This document shows, piece by piece, positions 10,891-22,336 of a stretch of DNA of 64,000 nucleotides. Below the pieces are notes generated by a model. The model was not told the DNA's origin, ran no database searches, and saw nothing but the letters and a program-made list of their open reading frames with translations. Each line of letters opens with the position of its first letter. The first letter of the stretch is position 1. Source of the DNA: Spirodela intermedia. Taxonomy: Eukaryota > Streptophyta > Magnoliopsida > Alismatales > Araceae. The stretch lies in NCBI GenBank assembly GCA_902729315.2, contig LR746275.1, forward strand, positions 2,946,501 through 3,010,500. The letters are read 5' to 3'. The translations under genes and the position numbers were made by a program.

Positions 10891-12340
10891 CTAGGAATCT
10901 TCGTCCCCTGTAAAGTCAATTACCTCCTGAAGAATCTCCTCAACTTGCTCGTGCCAATCATGTGGTAAAATGGGGGGAGTGAACTCTATGGCAAACTCTT
11001 TCTTAGAGAAGGGGCCAGTAGATGAGGGCTCGATGTCAGATGAAAGAGGTGGGGCTTGGTGCGACGTCAAATCCACCACTTTGAACGTGAAGCTAATCCC
11101 CCATGAAGGAGAGATGTCGACGGCATAGGTGTTCTCACCTATCCGAGAAAGAACACAAAATGGACTGGCGCTACGAGCGTGAAGCTTCATAGTAGAGCAA
11201 GGAGCGTAACGCTCAAGTCTCATCCTCACCATAACCTAGTCTCCCACCTGGAAGATTCAGGATCGACGATACATATCGACAGCCTGCTTGTACAATGCAT
11301 TCTAACTCTGTATCCTATCGTGGATGTCTTGATACAACTAACTAATATGCTAGGCGAATGTGACACCATCCTTGGAAACTCTAACATGAGGGTCCAGGGG
11401 TACCAGATCTAAGGGCTTGCAAGGTGCTAAGCCGTGTGCGATCTCAAAGGGGCTCATGTTAGTGGTACAATTGGTCGAGGAGTTATAGGCAAACTCGACA
11501 CGTGGTATGATTAGATCCCAAGTGGTCAAGCTCTCGCCGACTAATGACTGAAGTAGATTCCCTAAGTTACAATTGACGACCTCGATCTGGCCATCAGTAT
11601 GTGGATAGTAAGTAGTGGAGAACTTGAGCTTAGTCCCAAGTAAGCTCTAAAGAGTTCTCCAGAAGTGGCTGGTAAACCGTACATCATAGTTTGAGACTAT
11701 GGACTTGGATAGTCTATGAAGATGCACAATTTCTCTAAAGTAGAGGCTAGCGACCTTGGAGGCGTCAGAGGTTTTCGAACATGACATGAAGTGTGCCATC
11801 TTTGAAAACTTATCGATGACCACCTTGATCGAGCCATGTCATCGTGTAGTGCGCAGGAGTCTCAAAACAAAGTCCATGTTGACGTCGTCCCATGGGCGGG
11901 TCGACATTAGAAGTGACATGTAGAGTCCAGCATTCTTCTTTACCTACTTGGCGAGTGTGCACACTCGACACTGAGTGACGATGTTCCCTACATCACATTT
12001 GAGGGTCGGCCAATAAAACTGGTACTCGATTGCTGCAATAGTCTTATCGTGACCAAAATGGCTAGATAGACCTCCTACGTGACATTCTCAAGTGAGGAAG
12101 TCACGGAGGGATGTGCATGAAACGTACAATCTGCTCCTAAAGAATAGACATCTGTTGACCACAAGGAAGTCCTTATGATCTCGAGATTGATCATTCAAAA
12201 ATGTTTGTAGAATGTGGCCGAAGTCTGAGCAATCTGCGTAAGAATCTAGTAGGGACTCAAATTCTATCACTTGAACCTTCACGAGGTTCAGCAAGTGGAC
12301 TCGTCAACTAAAGGTGTGTGCCATCACGTTCTCCTTACCC
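10891..12340 (-). pseudogene. Integrase region of the gypsy polyprotein, broken
   Basis: The readable end (10891-11232) has the integrase C-terminal module: a basic V-R-L-x-x-E-R-Y start, then KLHARSASPF and a VDLT block. This matches the GPY/F-like tail of gypsy integrases just before the polyprotein end. Between 11240 and 12340 the matching frame is cut by many stops and shifts. No chromodomain is evident. It is inactive. Confidence 0.7.
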
Positions 12341-12499
12341 TTCTTGTGGCAAAAGACAAAAGTGAAGTTCTACAAGTACTCGACCCATCGTGCGTGTCAA
12401 TCGCTTAGCTTTCATTGAGAGTGTAGATACTTCAAGGCGTCATGGTCCGAGAAGAGCACAAACTCCTTGTAAAGGAGGTAATGGTGCTAGTGTTTGAGA

Positions 12500-13310
12500 G
12501 CCTAAATGACGGCGTAGAACTCATGATCATAAGTGGAGTATCTAAGCCTCATGTCATTCAACTTCTCACTAAAGTACTTTATGGGATGGCCTTCCTGACT
12601 AAGGACACCCCCAATACCAACGCTTGAGGCATCACAGGCGACCTCAAATACTTTGTCAAAGTCAGGTAGGCAAAGTATCGATGCCTGAGTGATAAGAGCC
12701 TTCACCCGATTGAAGGCTTGCTCAGCTGTCTCTATCCAAAGGAAGGTCTCCTTCTTGAGGCAATCAGTAAGTGGAGTGGTAATGGAACTAAAGTCTTGAA
12801 TGAAATGACAGTAGAATGTCACTAGTCCAATGAAGCTCTGGATGTCGTGTATGCTGCCTGGCTGTGGCCAAGTGACTATCGCGTGGACCTTTTTGGGTTA
12901 TGCAGAAACTCCTTGCTCGGAGACGACAAAACTATAGAACGTAACCTCGAAAGTGAAGAAACTACACTTCTTAGGATGGGCATAAAGCTTCTCTTTTCAA
13001 AGTGCCTCAAACACCTGTCGTAAGTGCTGGAGGTGGGAGTCTCGGGTACCATTGTAGACCAAGATGTCGTCGAAGTCTACGACGAACTTGCCAATGAACA
13101 TGCGTAACACCTTGTTCATTAGCCTCTAAAACATATTGGGTGTGTTGGAGAGGTCAAATGACATGACCCTCTACTCGTACAGGCCCTCATTGATCTTGAA
13201 GGTGATTTTTCACTTGTCCCTTGGATGTATCTTGACCATTGCGTAGATCTATCTTTGAAAAGATAGTGGCTCATATCATCATGTCGAATAAGTCTTGTAA
13301 TCACGGGATC
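12500..13310 (-). pseudogene. Reverse transcriptase / RNase H of the gypsy element, broken
   Basis: Minus-strand translation near 13040-13100 has the RT catalytic box as VDFDD, followed by ILVYNGTRDSHLQHL and PKKCSFF. At 12502-12822 the connection and RNase H start are clear: FIQDFSSITTPLTDCL, then FEVACDASSVGIGGVLSQ with the first catalytic Asp, then YSTYDHEFYAV with the Glu. In-frame stops occur, for example within the segment after VFEAL. It is a fossil of the pol region. Confidence 0.85.
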
Positions 13311-13453
13311 GGAAAATGGTATTTAACCGTTATCCTATTGATCGTGCAACTGTCGCAGCATATGTGCAAAGTGCCATCCTTCTTTGGCGCTAGTAATGCA
13401 AGCACGACACAAGGACTAAGGTTCGGCTGGATGAGTCCCTTGTCCAAAAGCTC

Positions 13454-14300
13454 TTATACCTGTTGGCTAAGTTCTTCGTACTTGGCCGGCTCCATGCGAT
13501 AGTGTAGCAGGTTTGGGAGTGATGCTTCGAGAACTGAGTCGATAGCATGCTGAATGTGCCTCAATGGAGGCAGCTCTTTGGAAAGCTCCTTTGGGAGTAT
13601 GTTGACGTACTCCAATAATATATTCTTGACTTTTGGAGAAGGCGGGGTAAGGGTCATGTCGTCTTGCATATCCAAAGAGAGAGTGAAGCACGTCAGGGAT
13701 CCATTTATGTCCGATGTGATCTCGTGCTGAAAGGTAGGTCCCTTCATCACGATTAACCCAATATGTGACTTACAGCCACGCTTCAGCACGGGCTTGTTGG
13801 TATGCGGATACCAAACAAGTTGGCGATCTCGATACATGAAAGAACAAGTGTTTGCTCTTCCCATGAGTTGGATGTCATAGTCAAACAATCAGGGTCGTCT
13901 ATGATGCCGTCGATTTTCATTAGAAGGACATCACACAAGATGTGGTCATCATAAGTGCTTACCCTAAGTGGCACTTAGCACTGTCGACGAATGGGTAGTG
14001 CAGTGACGTCTATCCACGATACGTCGTAAGGGGCTGGATGGCTGATAGTACTCAGCCCTACCCTCTACAAGACCTAGTCTGACATGACATTGATGCAACT
14101 GTCGCTGTCCACAATCACCTTGCACGTGTGTCCGTTGATCTTCACATAGGTGTAGAAGATCGACATGCGAAGAGAATTGTCTGTCGTTGGGCATAGTCAT
14201 CCTTGGTGCCGAGGTGATCTCTCTAGCTTCCGTGGTGTTTGGCTGTGGTGCAAGAACTGCATCTTGAGATGGACGATGGACAGCGATGTTGACCAATTCC
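13454..14300 (-). pseudogene. Protease / linker region of the gypsy polyprotein, broken
   Basis: It lies between the gag zinc knuckle and the RT in the minus direction. Pieces readable in several frames include a linker with an LPPLRHIQHAIDSV block (13454-13888), typical of the stretch just before gypsy RT. Multiple frameshifts prevent a single translation. No clear protease active-site triad was seen. Confidence 0.55.
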
Positions 14301-14371
14301 CTCAATGAAATACTTGTCGATGAGGTAGTGAGAGAGGCAACCTCGGCTGCTGGTATGGTGGCTAGTCGGAT

Positions 14372-16149
14372 CTAGATGTAGCCAATCAAATTAGGAGTGT
14401 CATCACACTCCTTGACCAAACCTTCGTCAACAATGTAGACATCATCGCTTACGGGGACGTCATCCTTGTGTGAACTGCTACCCAATTCTTCAATTTCTAT
14501 GAGGAGATTCGAAGATAGGCATTGGCTCATCCGGTGCCCTTTACCTTTACACTTGAAACAAGTGATATGAGCTTGAGACGCGGCCGTAGCACAGTCGGAT
14601 GCATCGGCTGGTGGCGGACATGGGGGTGGTGCAAATCCTACTGATATCGCTGGTGTAGTTCGTATGTTCCCTACATTAGTATGCATCGGTGTTGTCGTCA
14701 GTGTTTGTGCAGATTGTGTGGACGTGATTTTCGTGGTGATTAGAAGTGGGGTGAATTGTGTGTCCTCGACGGGTCGGTCCATATGCTCTACTATGCGGTA
14801 GGCCTCGTCTACTTCAGACAGGTTGTCTTTCAACACTTCGTTTTGAAGCCATGGACTAAGTCTGTGGGTGAAAATACTCAAAATCACACGTGAGTCATCG
14901 ACAAAGCGACACCTCATGCGGCACTCCTCAAAAGCCTGAATATAGTCTCGGACGAGCATCTTGCCTTATTGGAGGTCTAACCAACTGAGGAATAGTATCA
15001 ACCCGTACTATCGAGGAACATACTTGTTCCTCAAGCTTAATGCCATATCAATTCATGATGTGATGGGCTGCCCTCGTCGGTGTGCCGCATAACTCTCGTT
15101 TTCTCAAAAGATCTTGACTTGTTCGTCAAGTCTCATCTTCGCATACTCCACACATAAATCATCATCTATGCAGTACCACTAGAAATAGGAGTTCATACTA
15201 GACTCCCAATTTATGAAGTCCTTGGGCTCACGTGAGCCGTCAAAGATTGCCACATCGGCGCGCACACTTTTCAATATGCGGGCTCTGTGATCCTCACGTC
15301 GCCTCTCCTAATCATCTAATCGATTGGCCCTATGGTCACCACTAAAGCCATGGGGGGGAGGACTCAAGTAATGCCCTTGATCGTAGTAACGATCCTGGTG
15401 GGCATCCTAAGGTGCTCGGTGAAAGTCCGGAGAGCGCTAGTAGTTGTGGTAGGAATCATTGCGATCTCGTGGCTAATGCTCCGCTCGCCGATCAAGCTCC
15501 TCTCGTCGGGGAGGGTCAACTTTGTAACTTGGAAGGTCTCTCCTGTCGTGTCCCTAGTTTTGTCCGTGGGGTCGATAGTCTTCATAGTGGGGTCGGGGTA
15601 GTGGTGGTGGCAGACGTGGGAGATCGTCCCTACAAGCAGGGTAGACTAGCTCGCAGTGATCATAAGTATCCTATGGCCAATGACTGCCCAATTGATCATG
15701 GCCATTGTCGTGACGAGGTGTGTCATGGTGATCGAGGTACTAGTGATCATATGGATCACTATAGGGGCTCATGGGCCGGTGGGGTCACGATGCTCATGGT
15801 ATGCCTGTGTAACAGGCAGTGTGGTCAGTGGTGCTACAAAGGTAGCTCGCTCCAGACACTCAATAGCTTGGGTCATGCTACACATGACATCATCTAGGAG
15901 GGAGCACGCTCCATCCCTCGAAGGGTACCGAGGCGAAGGTTGCCATCGGCCACCTTTGCCACAACCCCTAGTACTCTTCGGTGGATAGTAGGACATGGAT
16001 TCCTTCCCAACTTGGCAGCTCGTAGCCACGGGCAGTTGGGGCCACCCTGATGCCTCTCCGGCTGACATAGGGCTTGGAGTCTCCCGGGGTTGAGAGGGGT
16101 CTGGTACCGAATCCATTGGTCTCGATAGAGATGGTGGACTTGTGTCCAC
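14372..16149 (-). pseudogene. gag region with zinc knuckle, broken
   Basis: The frame at 14372-14959 contains a capsid-like segment (LVRDYIQAFEECRMRCRFVD) and a CCHC zinc knuckle, CFKCKGKGHRMSQC, near 14520-14560. This is the RNA-binding nucleocapsid signature. The upstream part (15769-16149) gives a Pro/Ser-rich N-terminal piece. The two are separated by stops and frame changes. The region lies directly after the primer-binding site, as expected for gag. Confidence 0.75.
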
Positions 16150-16361
16150 TCTAGTTACTCGGGGAGTAGTGGGATCTGAGGCCTCGCACGAGTGCCGTTA
16201 CGATGGTGAACCTCCTCGAGCTTTGGCTAAGTGTGTCTCTATTATGATTGGGTCTTATGGGTGCCTAGATGCCAATGCAATCCTATATGAATGGTCTACT
16301 AGTGGTATAGAAGCTCGGTGAGCATCCTTAGGGGACCGAGGTTAGGTGGTAACCCAACTTG

Positions 16362-16373
16362 GCTCTGATACCA
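16362..16373 (-). other. Primer-binding site (tRNA-iMet type)
   Basis: Minus-strand TGGTATCAGAGC complements the 3' end of initiator tRNA-Met. It sits six bases from the LTR edge. Confidence 0.85.
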
Positions 16374-16379
16374 ATTTGA

Positions 16380-18371
16380 TGTAGGACGAGGTGAAAACCC
16401 TTGTACTTGATCAATGAAACTCAAGACTTGAGACGAGGAATTAAACCAATCCGATAAGAATGTATAGACCCTAGACTCTAGTTTTGACCATCTAACCTAA
16501 GTATAGGTAGGCATACCAATATGTACTATCAACCTATGACAACCTGGAGAAATACTTGATGATAGTAAGTGTGAGACCCTCTCAGTCTATGTTCAGACAA
16601 ACAGTAAAACAGTCGTCATGAAGTAGCCTAGGGCTGTAGCTCACGAATGGTGACGAGTCTATCCCAACGTCAGAAGTCACAATCCTATAACCCGTTCTAT
16701 CCTGTCTACGTTCTCTTGATGACGGTAGAAATGAGCTGAGAAAACCCTTTGAAAGATAATTAAACTTAAGTAAGAAGGGATACGGAGTTAACCATCGGGG
16801 TTGTGTAGACCGGTGGGTCATGACAGAGCAGAGACTCAATGTAAGTAGAGATGTCTAGTGAAGAGTGATGCTCAGCATCGATGGTCGGTTCTGGTCGAGA
16901 GTTGCAGTAGTCGTCGTCGTAAGGTGTGGCACAATTGGCACGGGCGTGGGCCCACTATTGGGCCGAAGGGCTTGCTAGCGGGCACATGCAGCATGCCTTA
17001 GGGCACATAGGCGGCGGTGCTGGGTGGGCGCGTAGGCTGCAGGAGCTGGCACGCAGGGCGCACGTGGTGGCGGCAGTTCAGCAGGAATCTTGAGCATTGG
17101 TGGTTGGGCAGAAGCCCAACTATCGCCGGAAAGATCGGCCTTCTCTGGTGGCGCCGAGAAGTGGAGCAGAGGAAGGAGACGATCCCAGCCGACGATACCA
17201 AGGAGGGTTGAGCCCTCCTAGTCTAGGCGGCGTCAGAAATGGCATGACGGCGGTGGATCGTTGGGAAACTCTAGTGGGGGCCTGTGAGGAGCTTGGACTG
17301 GATCTGGCTTGTTGACACGACTATAGGGTCTATCCCAATGTCGGCGGCAGGTAGGTGTTTGTCGGCGACGGTCAGCGACTAGGCAGAGTGGTAGATGGTG
17401 GCTCCAGTGAGTTTATGGTGAAGTTCCGAAGGAAGAGGTGGCAGTTGAACTAGGAGTCAAGAGACTTCGGTGGAGTGCTTAGTGATGGCTCGTAGGGAGG
17501 TGAAGCAAACCCTTTTTGTCATGACGGCATGACGAGGTTCTAGTAGAGGCAGTGGCGGTTGCAACGGCAGTTGTGATCGTTTCATCCGATGATGGCTGCG
17601 ATCTCACAGACGGCAATGAAGATGTCTGGTGGCGGCAGTTGGTCTTAGGTGACAGCAAGACTTCTTAGGCAGCAGCGTCACGATGAACGAAGTCCTCAAA
17701 GGGTATCAACGGCCTTCTTCTCCCTCCTTCCCTCCCTACCCTAAGTCACGAAGAAGGTAACTCACAAATGATAATCTCTCACAAAATTCGGCACTTTTGG
17801 GTTGAGGGGGGGTCCTACCTCCCCTTATATAGAGCCCACAAGTGAGCTAAGGGGAGGTGGGCCCACTTGAGGCCCTTAATCTCATAAGCCACAAAAAGGC
17901 TACAAAAGGGGCTTATTGGGCCTCTAAAAGAGAGACCCAATAAGCTCTGCAAAAAGGAGAAAGAGGAGGGCCCTCGTACAGTACTTAAGTGGGCCTCAAA
18001 TGAAGACCCAAATAAGCCCTCAAAGAGGCCCAAAAGGAAAGAAACATAGCCCCCCCCCTTAGGGTTTGAATTGGACCTCAAGAGAGAGACCCAATAAAAC
18101 CCTAAAGAAAGGGAGACACAAACAACAACACACACACATAGAATTGGGCCTGCTAACACACAAATACGAGGCCCAACAAGTCAATGTGAAAATACAAAGA
18201 AAGATAAGGGTGAGCTCGAGCTCGTCGTTGTCGCAGAGGTGGAATGTCGTTGTCTTGAAGGGCTAGGCCGTGTAGCGAAAGCTAGGCTCCTTTATCTTCG
18301 TGTGTCGATCGGGCTGAACTCGGATTGTTGGTGTCTCTTGAGCTGATGGAGACGGATCCCACTCGCCATCA
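16380..18371 (-). repeat. Right (5') LTR of the gypsy element
   Basis: About 1992 bp with TG...CA termini (TGTAGGACG... to ...CGCCATCA). It is the complete partner of the truncated left LTR. The two differ by many substitutions but few indels. It contains a minus-strand TATA-like CTATATAAGGGG near 17820-17835. Confidence 0.85.
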
Positions 18372-18587
18372 AATAGATTTGAAAATTCTTCACACATCCT
18401 TGGCACCTTGAAGGATTATCCATGAATATTTAACTTGGAAGCATTGACTTTTCAATCCCAATTTTTGTTTTTATAACTTTTAACTAGAGTTATTGACGTG
18501 ACTCAGTTGTTATATAACTTAATTGATCATCATATATAGTTTTACTAACATATAAAATTATTATGGGTTTTGACTCTTTTGTTTGTC

Positions 18588-19350
18588 CTAGAACTGCCCC
18601 ACTGCATAATTCGATGCATCAAGAATTTGTAAAATGAGTGCCTCAGTAAGTAATCTTTTTATTTCAGAAAAAGACTCAAAACATTTCTCATCAAAATTAA
18701 AAGGCACATCTTTAGATAATAGTATGATGAGAGATTTAGAAATTTTCAAAAAATCTTGAATAAAATTTCTGTAATAACCTGCATGACCCAAGAAAGATCT
18801 AATCTGTTTTACTAAATTTGGAGGTTTCATTTTAGATATAATATTAATTTTTGTTCTATCCACCTCTAAACCCCTTTCACTTACAATATGACCCAACACA
18901 CCTCTCTCTTTAACCATAAAATGTGATTTCTCCCAACTCAAAACTAATTTTTTCTCTATACATTTCTCAAGTACATGCTGTAAATGATTTAAGTATTCAT
19001 CAAATGATTCACCAAAAATAAAAAAAACATCTATAAAAATTTCCATGCATTTTCCAATCATAACAGAAAAAATAAACAACATACATCTTTGAAATGTGGT
19101 TGGAGCATTACATACACCAAAAGGCATGCGTTTAAAAGTAAAAGTACCAAATGGACAAGTGAAAGTTGTTTTTTCTTGATTTAAAGGGTTTATATAAATC
19201 TAATTATAACCAGAGTATCCATCTAGAAAACAAAAAGAGTTTTTTTGAGCTAATTTTTCTAGAATTTGATCAGTAAATAGTAGGAGAAAATGATATTTTC
19301 TAGTAACTGAATTTAAATTTCTATAATCAATACAAACCCTCCAACTTAAA
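18588..19350 (-). pseudogene. Athila-like reverse transcriptase fragment
   Basis: The minus-strand frame from 19127 to 18588 is open and continues a readable RT upstream to about 19350, broken by a stop after GYSGYN. It carries the fingers and palm blocks IDYRNLNS, FLDGYSGYN and MPFGVCNAPTTFQRC. It continues through GVLGHIVSERGLEVDRTKI and the connection KQIRSFLGHAGYYRNFIQDF. The catalytic F/Y-x-D-D box reads FIDV, so the second catalytic Asp is lost; with the stop codon, the enzyme must be dead. Confidence 0.85.
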
Positions 19351-20899
19351 AATGACATTGTCCTTAATGACACAGAAAAATCGAAACAAAATATGTAGAA
19401 AATCTAATTTTCACATGAAGCATGCATATGTGCAAAGTTAAGCATTAAAAATATTTTCATAAAGACATCACCTCAACCTCATTTTTAATTTTCCACTTCA
19501 TCTTACACTCCTCCTGCACTTTTTCGAAAGAAAAAATATAGAAGCAAGTATTGCGAAATTCTAAGAAAAATAGAGTTTAAAAAAATCAAACAGAATGAAA
19601 TAAAAACCATGGGTTGCCTCCCATGTAGCGCTGAATTTAATGTCTTTAGCTAGACAGCTCTTAGATCATATTAGATGATCTATGGCCATCAAAATATATT
19701 TGTATCCAAAGGTAAGTTTCATGATATTGTTTTTCAGATTTAGCATAAATTCATATACTTCATATATATACCTTGACATACATTCAGCCAAAACAAAATG
19801 AAAATTAACAAAATTTTTCCAAAAATAATATTTTCATTTTGAAAAGAATCTTTTCTTATTTCTATCTTGCTTTGTAAGGCTCTCATTTATTAATAAATAC
19901 TGTCTATTTATAGATCATAAAATGTGATCAGGCCATATAATTTTCAAATTAGCTCTTACCTAATCTATTTTTTTCATCTAAATTGATATCTCTAATTCTT
20001 CCATTCATCCATTTCTTAATGTCTTCTTTTATCTACATAATCTTCCTCTGCTCTATTTTATCTTCCATACATATTTGTTCAATTTGCGAGGAGTGAAATA
20101 TTTCAAGCTTAAAAGTAATTCTAATGGACTGTGGGTTTTGAAGGATGGAAGGATTTTCTTCTTTAATCTCAGATCTACTGAATTCAGTAAAATTTAAAGT
20201 TTCTCTTCCAAAATTATCTCTATATTCATATCCATTATTTTCGTTTCTCCCCATTAGTTGAATCAACTCTTTTTTCTAACTTTTCGTTTCTCAACTCATC
20301 AAATTCTTCATCTTCCCAAAAGTTATCTTTTAATTTCAATATATGATATACATCATCATCCTCACTATCAACATCTATGGCTGCAAAATTATGATTAGAT
20401 TTATTAATTTCGTCTCCTACATCTCTCAAATCATCTAATTTTTCCTCACCTGAAATATGTTTTTCTTCATTTCTATCCTTACTCCCTTCTACTAAAATTT
20501 GGATGATTTTTCTTTGGTTAGCTTATGTTTCTTCATCTAAGGGCCCTTTCTCTTCATCATCCTCACTATATTCATTCATCAATTGTGAACAATAAATTAT
20601 TTTATTCAATTTTTTTGCTACTATATTTTCAGCGTTAATATTCTCATTTACTTCTAATAGATCATCGATTTCTTCTAATAATTAAAATAAAGATCAGGTA
20701 AAATATTCTCACTCAATGTATTCACTATCCTAATATTTTTATTTCGTGGGTTTTTTTCTAAATTTATTCAGCTAGACTCTCCTTGTTGAAATTCTATTGT
20801 TGAATAGTTCCTGAATTTTATATGGGCTGACTAGGTGGTTGTCCTTCTTCTCTCTTATTCCCAAGAGCCTCTATAATTTATTTCTGGTGCAGCATCATT

Positions 20900-22030
20900 T
20901 GATTCATAGTTTGTTGCATCATTTTCATAGCATTAGGTTGGATTTGAGAGGACTGATTTTTTTGAAATCTATGTTCCTATTTTGGACGAAACTCAAAATG
21001 TGAATTGGATCTAAGTGCTTCTGGATTTTGAATATTATTTGAGTTTCTTCACGAAAAATTATTCCCTCAATTAGGATTATAAGAATTAGAAAATTATTCT
21101 CTATTTTTACTAAAATAGTGGGGTACTTATACTTGTTCTTGTCTATGATGATATTGAAATTTGAAATTATTATTTTCACAATACATAGGACATGTACTAT
21201 TTGAATTAAATTGAGGGTTAAGAGGCTTTCTAATATTGTCAATAAGTAAGCTAAGTTTTTCTAATCTTTGATTAATCTAATTAACTTTATTTCTAAATTT
21301 AGATTCATTATCATGATGTAATTTATGAATTCCTCTCTTCTTATCTTTGTCATATAATTCAAAAGAGACTTAATCTCTAGAATTTTCACTTAAATTCTCA
21401 TAAAGACTGTAAATCTCATCAGGAGTTTTCTTCATAAAAGCTCATCCACATATAAAATCAACCATATTTCTATATTGTTCCAATAATCTATCATAAAAAA
21501 ATTTATTGAGCTGTCACTTAGGTATAGCATGATGATGACACTTCCTAAGTAAATCTTTGAATGTTTCTCATGTCTCATGTAAAGTTTCTCTTGATCTTTG
21601 AGAAAAATTCTATATATGTTTTCTCATATTTTGAGTTTTTCCTAAGAGATAAAATTTTCAAAGAAAGATTTATTCTATGTCTTTTCAGCTAGTTAATTCT
21701 CTATATAATGTGGATAGCTAATGACTAGCTTTGTCCCTAAGTGTATGAAAGAATAATTTCATCTTAATAATTTTTGGTATCACTTGAGGGAGATTAAGTA
21801 AATCATAGATCATATGAAATTTTTCTAAGTGCTGATGAGGTTCCTCTAAAAGCAATCCATGAAAATTAAGGAATATTTGAAAAATTCCTAGATTTATTTC
21901 AAATTTAATAGTGGGTGCTAATGAGACTCTAATATTGGATGCTCTTTGAAATGAATACGGGATATAATGATTTTTCATGGCCATAGGATTGCTCTCAGTT
22001 TGATTTGTACTTCTTTGAGGATCCATCAAA
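20900..22030 (-). pseudogene. Athila-like gag remnant
   Basis: The frame 21718-22029 begins MMDPQRSTNQ and carries LLLEEPHQHLEKFHMIYDLL followed by KLFFHTLRDKASH. That is the capsid core pattern of Athila-type gag (a DPxxHLxxF block followed by RxxLFPFSLRDKA). The rest is frameshifted. A second diverged copy lies at 53985-54750. Confidence 0.7.
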
Positions 22031-22313
22031 ATTTATTTTTCTTTCGAATTTTAAATTTTGAATGAAATAATAAAAGGATTTTCTAGCCTTAGATGCAAGG
22101 ATCTTCTACCATGTATAAAAAATCAATAAATTTGAGGGAAAAGTTTAGTAATTGTTACCCTCCTTTAGGATGTTTCAATCCTTGCCTTGCTTCTTTTTGT
22201 TCTTTTTTTCTTAAAACAAATTCAGCAAGAAAAAAATAAAATAAAACAAGAGTTAATTTTTTTTTGTGTACTCTAAGAGAAAAACAGAAAAATACTAAAT
22301 ATTATGCAATACA

Positions 22314-22331
22314 TCCCCAGCAAGGGCACTA
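22314..22331 (-). other. Decayed primer-binding site (tRNA-Asp type)
   Basis: Minus-strand TAGTGCCCTTGCTGGGG lies next to the LTR edge. It is a mutated form of the tRNA-Asp primer site (TGGCGCCGTTGCCGGGG) used by Athila elements. A sister copy is at 55026-55042. Confidence 0.6.
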
Positions 22332-22336
22332 CAATT

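Larger units (their letters stand above)
8835..18371 (-). mobile_element. Ty3/gypsy LTR retrotransposon with ~2-kb LTRs, decayed
   Basis: Two long direct repeats (8835-10748 and 16380-18371) flank an internal region whose coding parts all read on the minus strand. Next to the right LTR, minus-strand TGGTATCAGAGC (16362-16373) is a primer-binding site for initiator tRNA-Met. Going leftwards come gag with a zinc knuckle, protease/RT, RNase H and an integrase tail, which is gypsy order. Many stops and frameshifts show it cannot make its own proteins. The right LTR begins TGTAGG and ends CCATCA, so it has TG...CA ends. The left LTR lacks its first ~76 bases. No target-site duplication can be seen, because of that loss. 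Confidence 0.9.
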
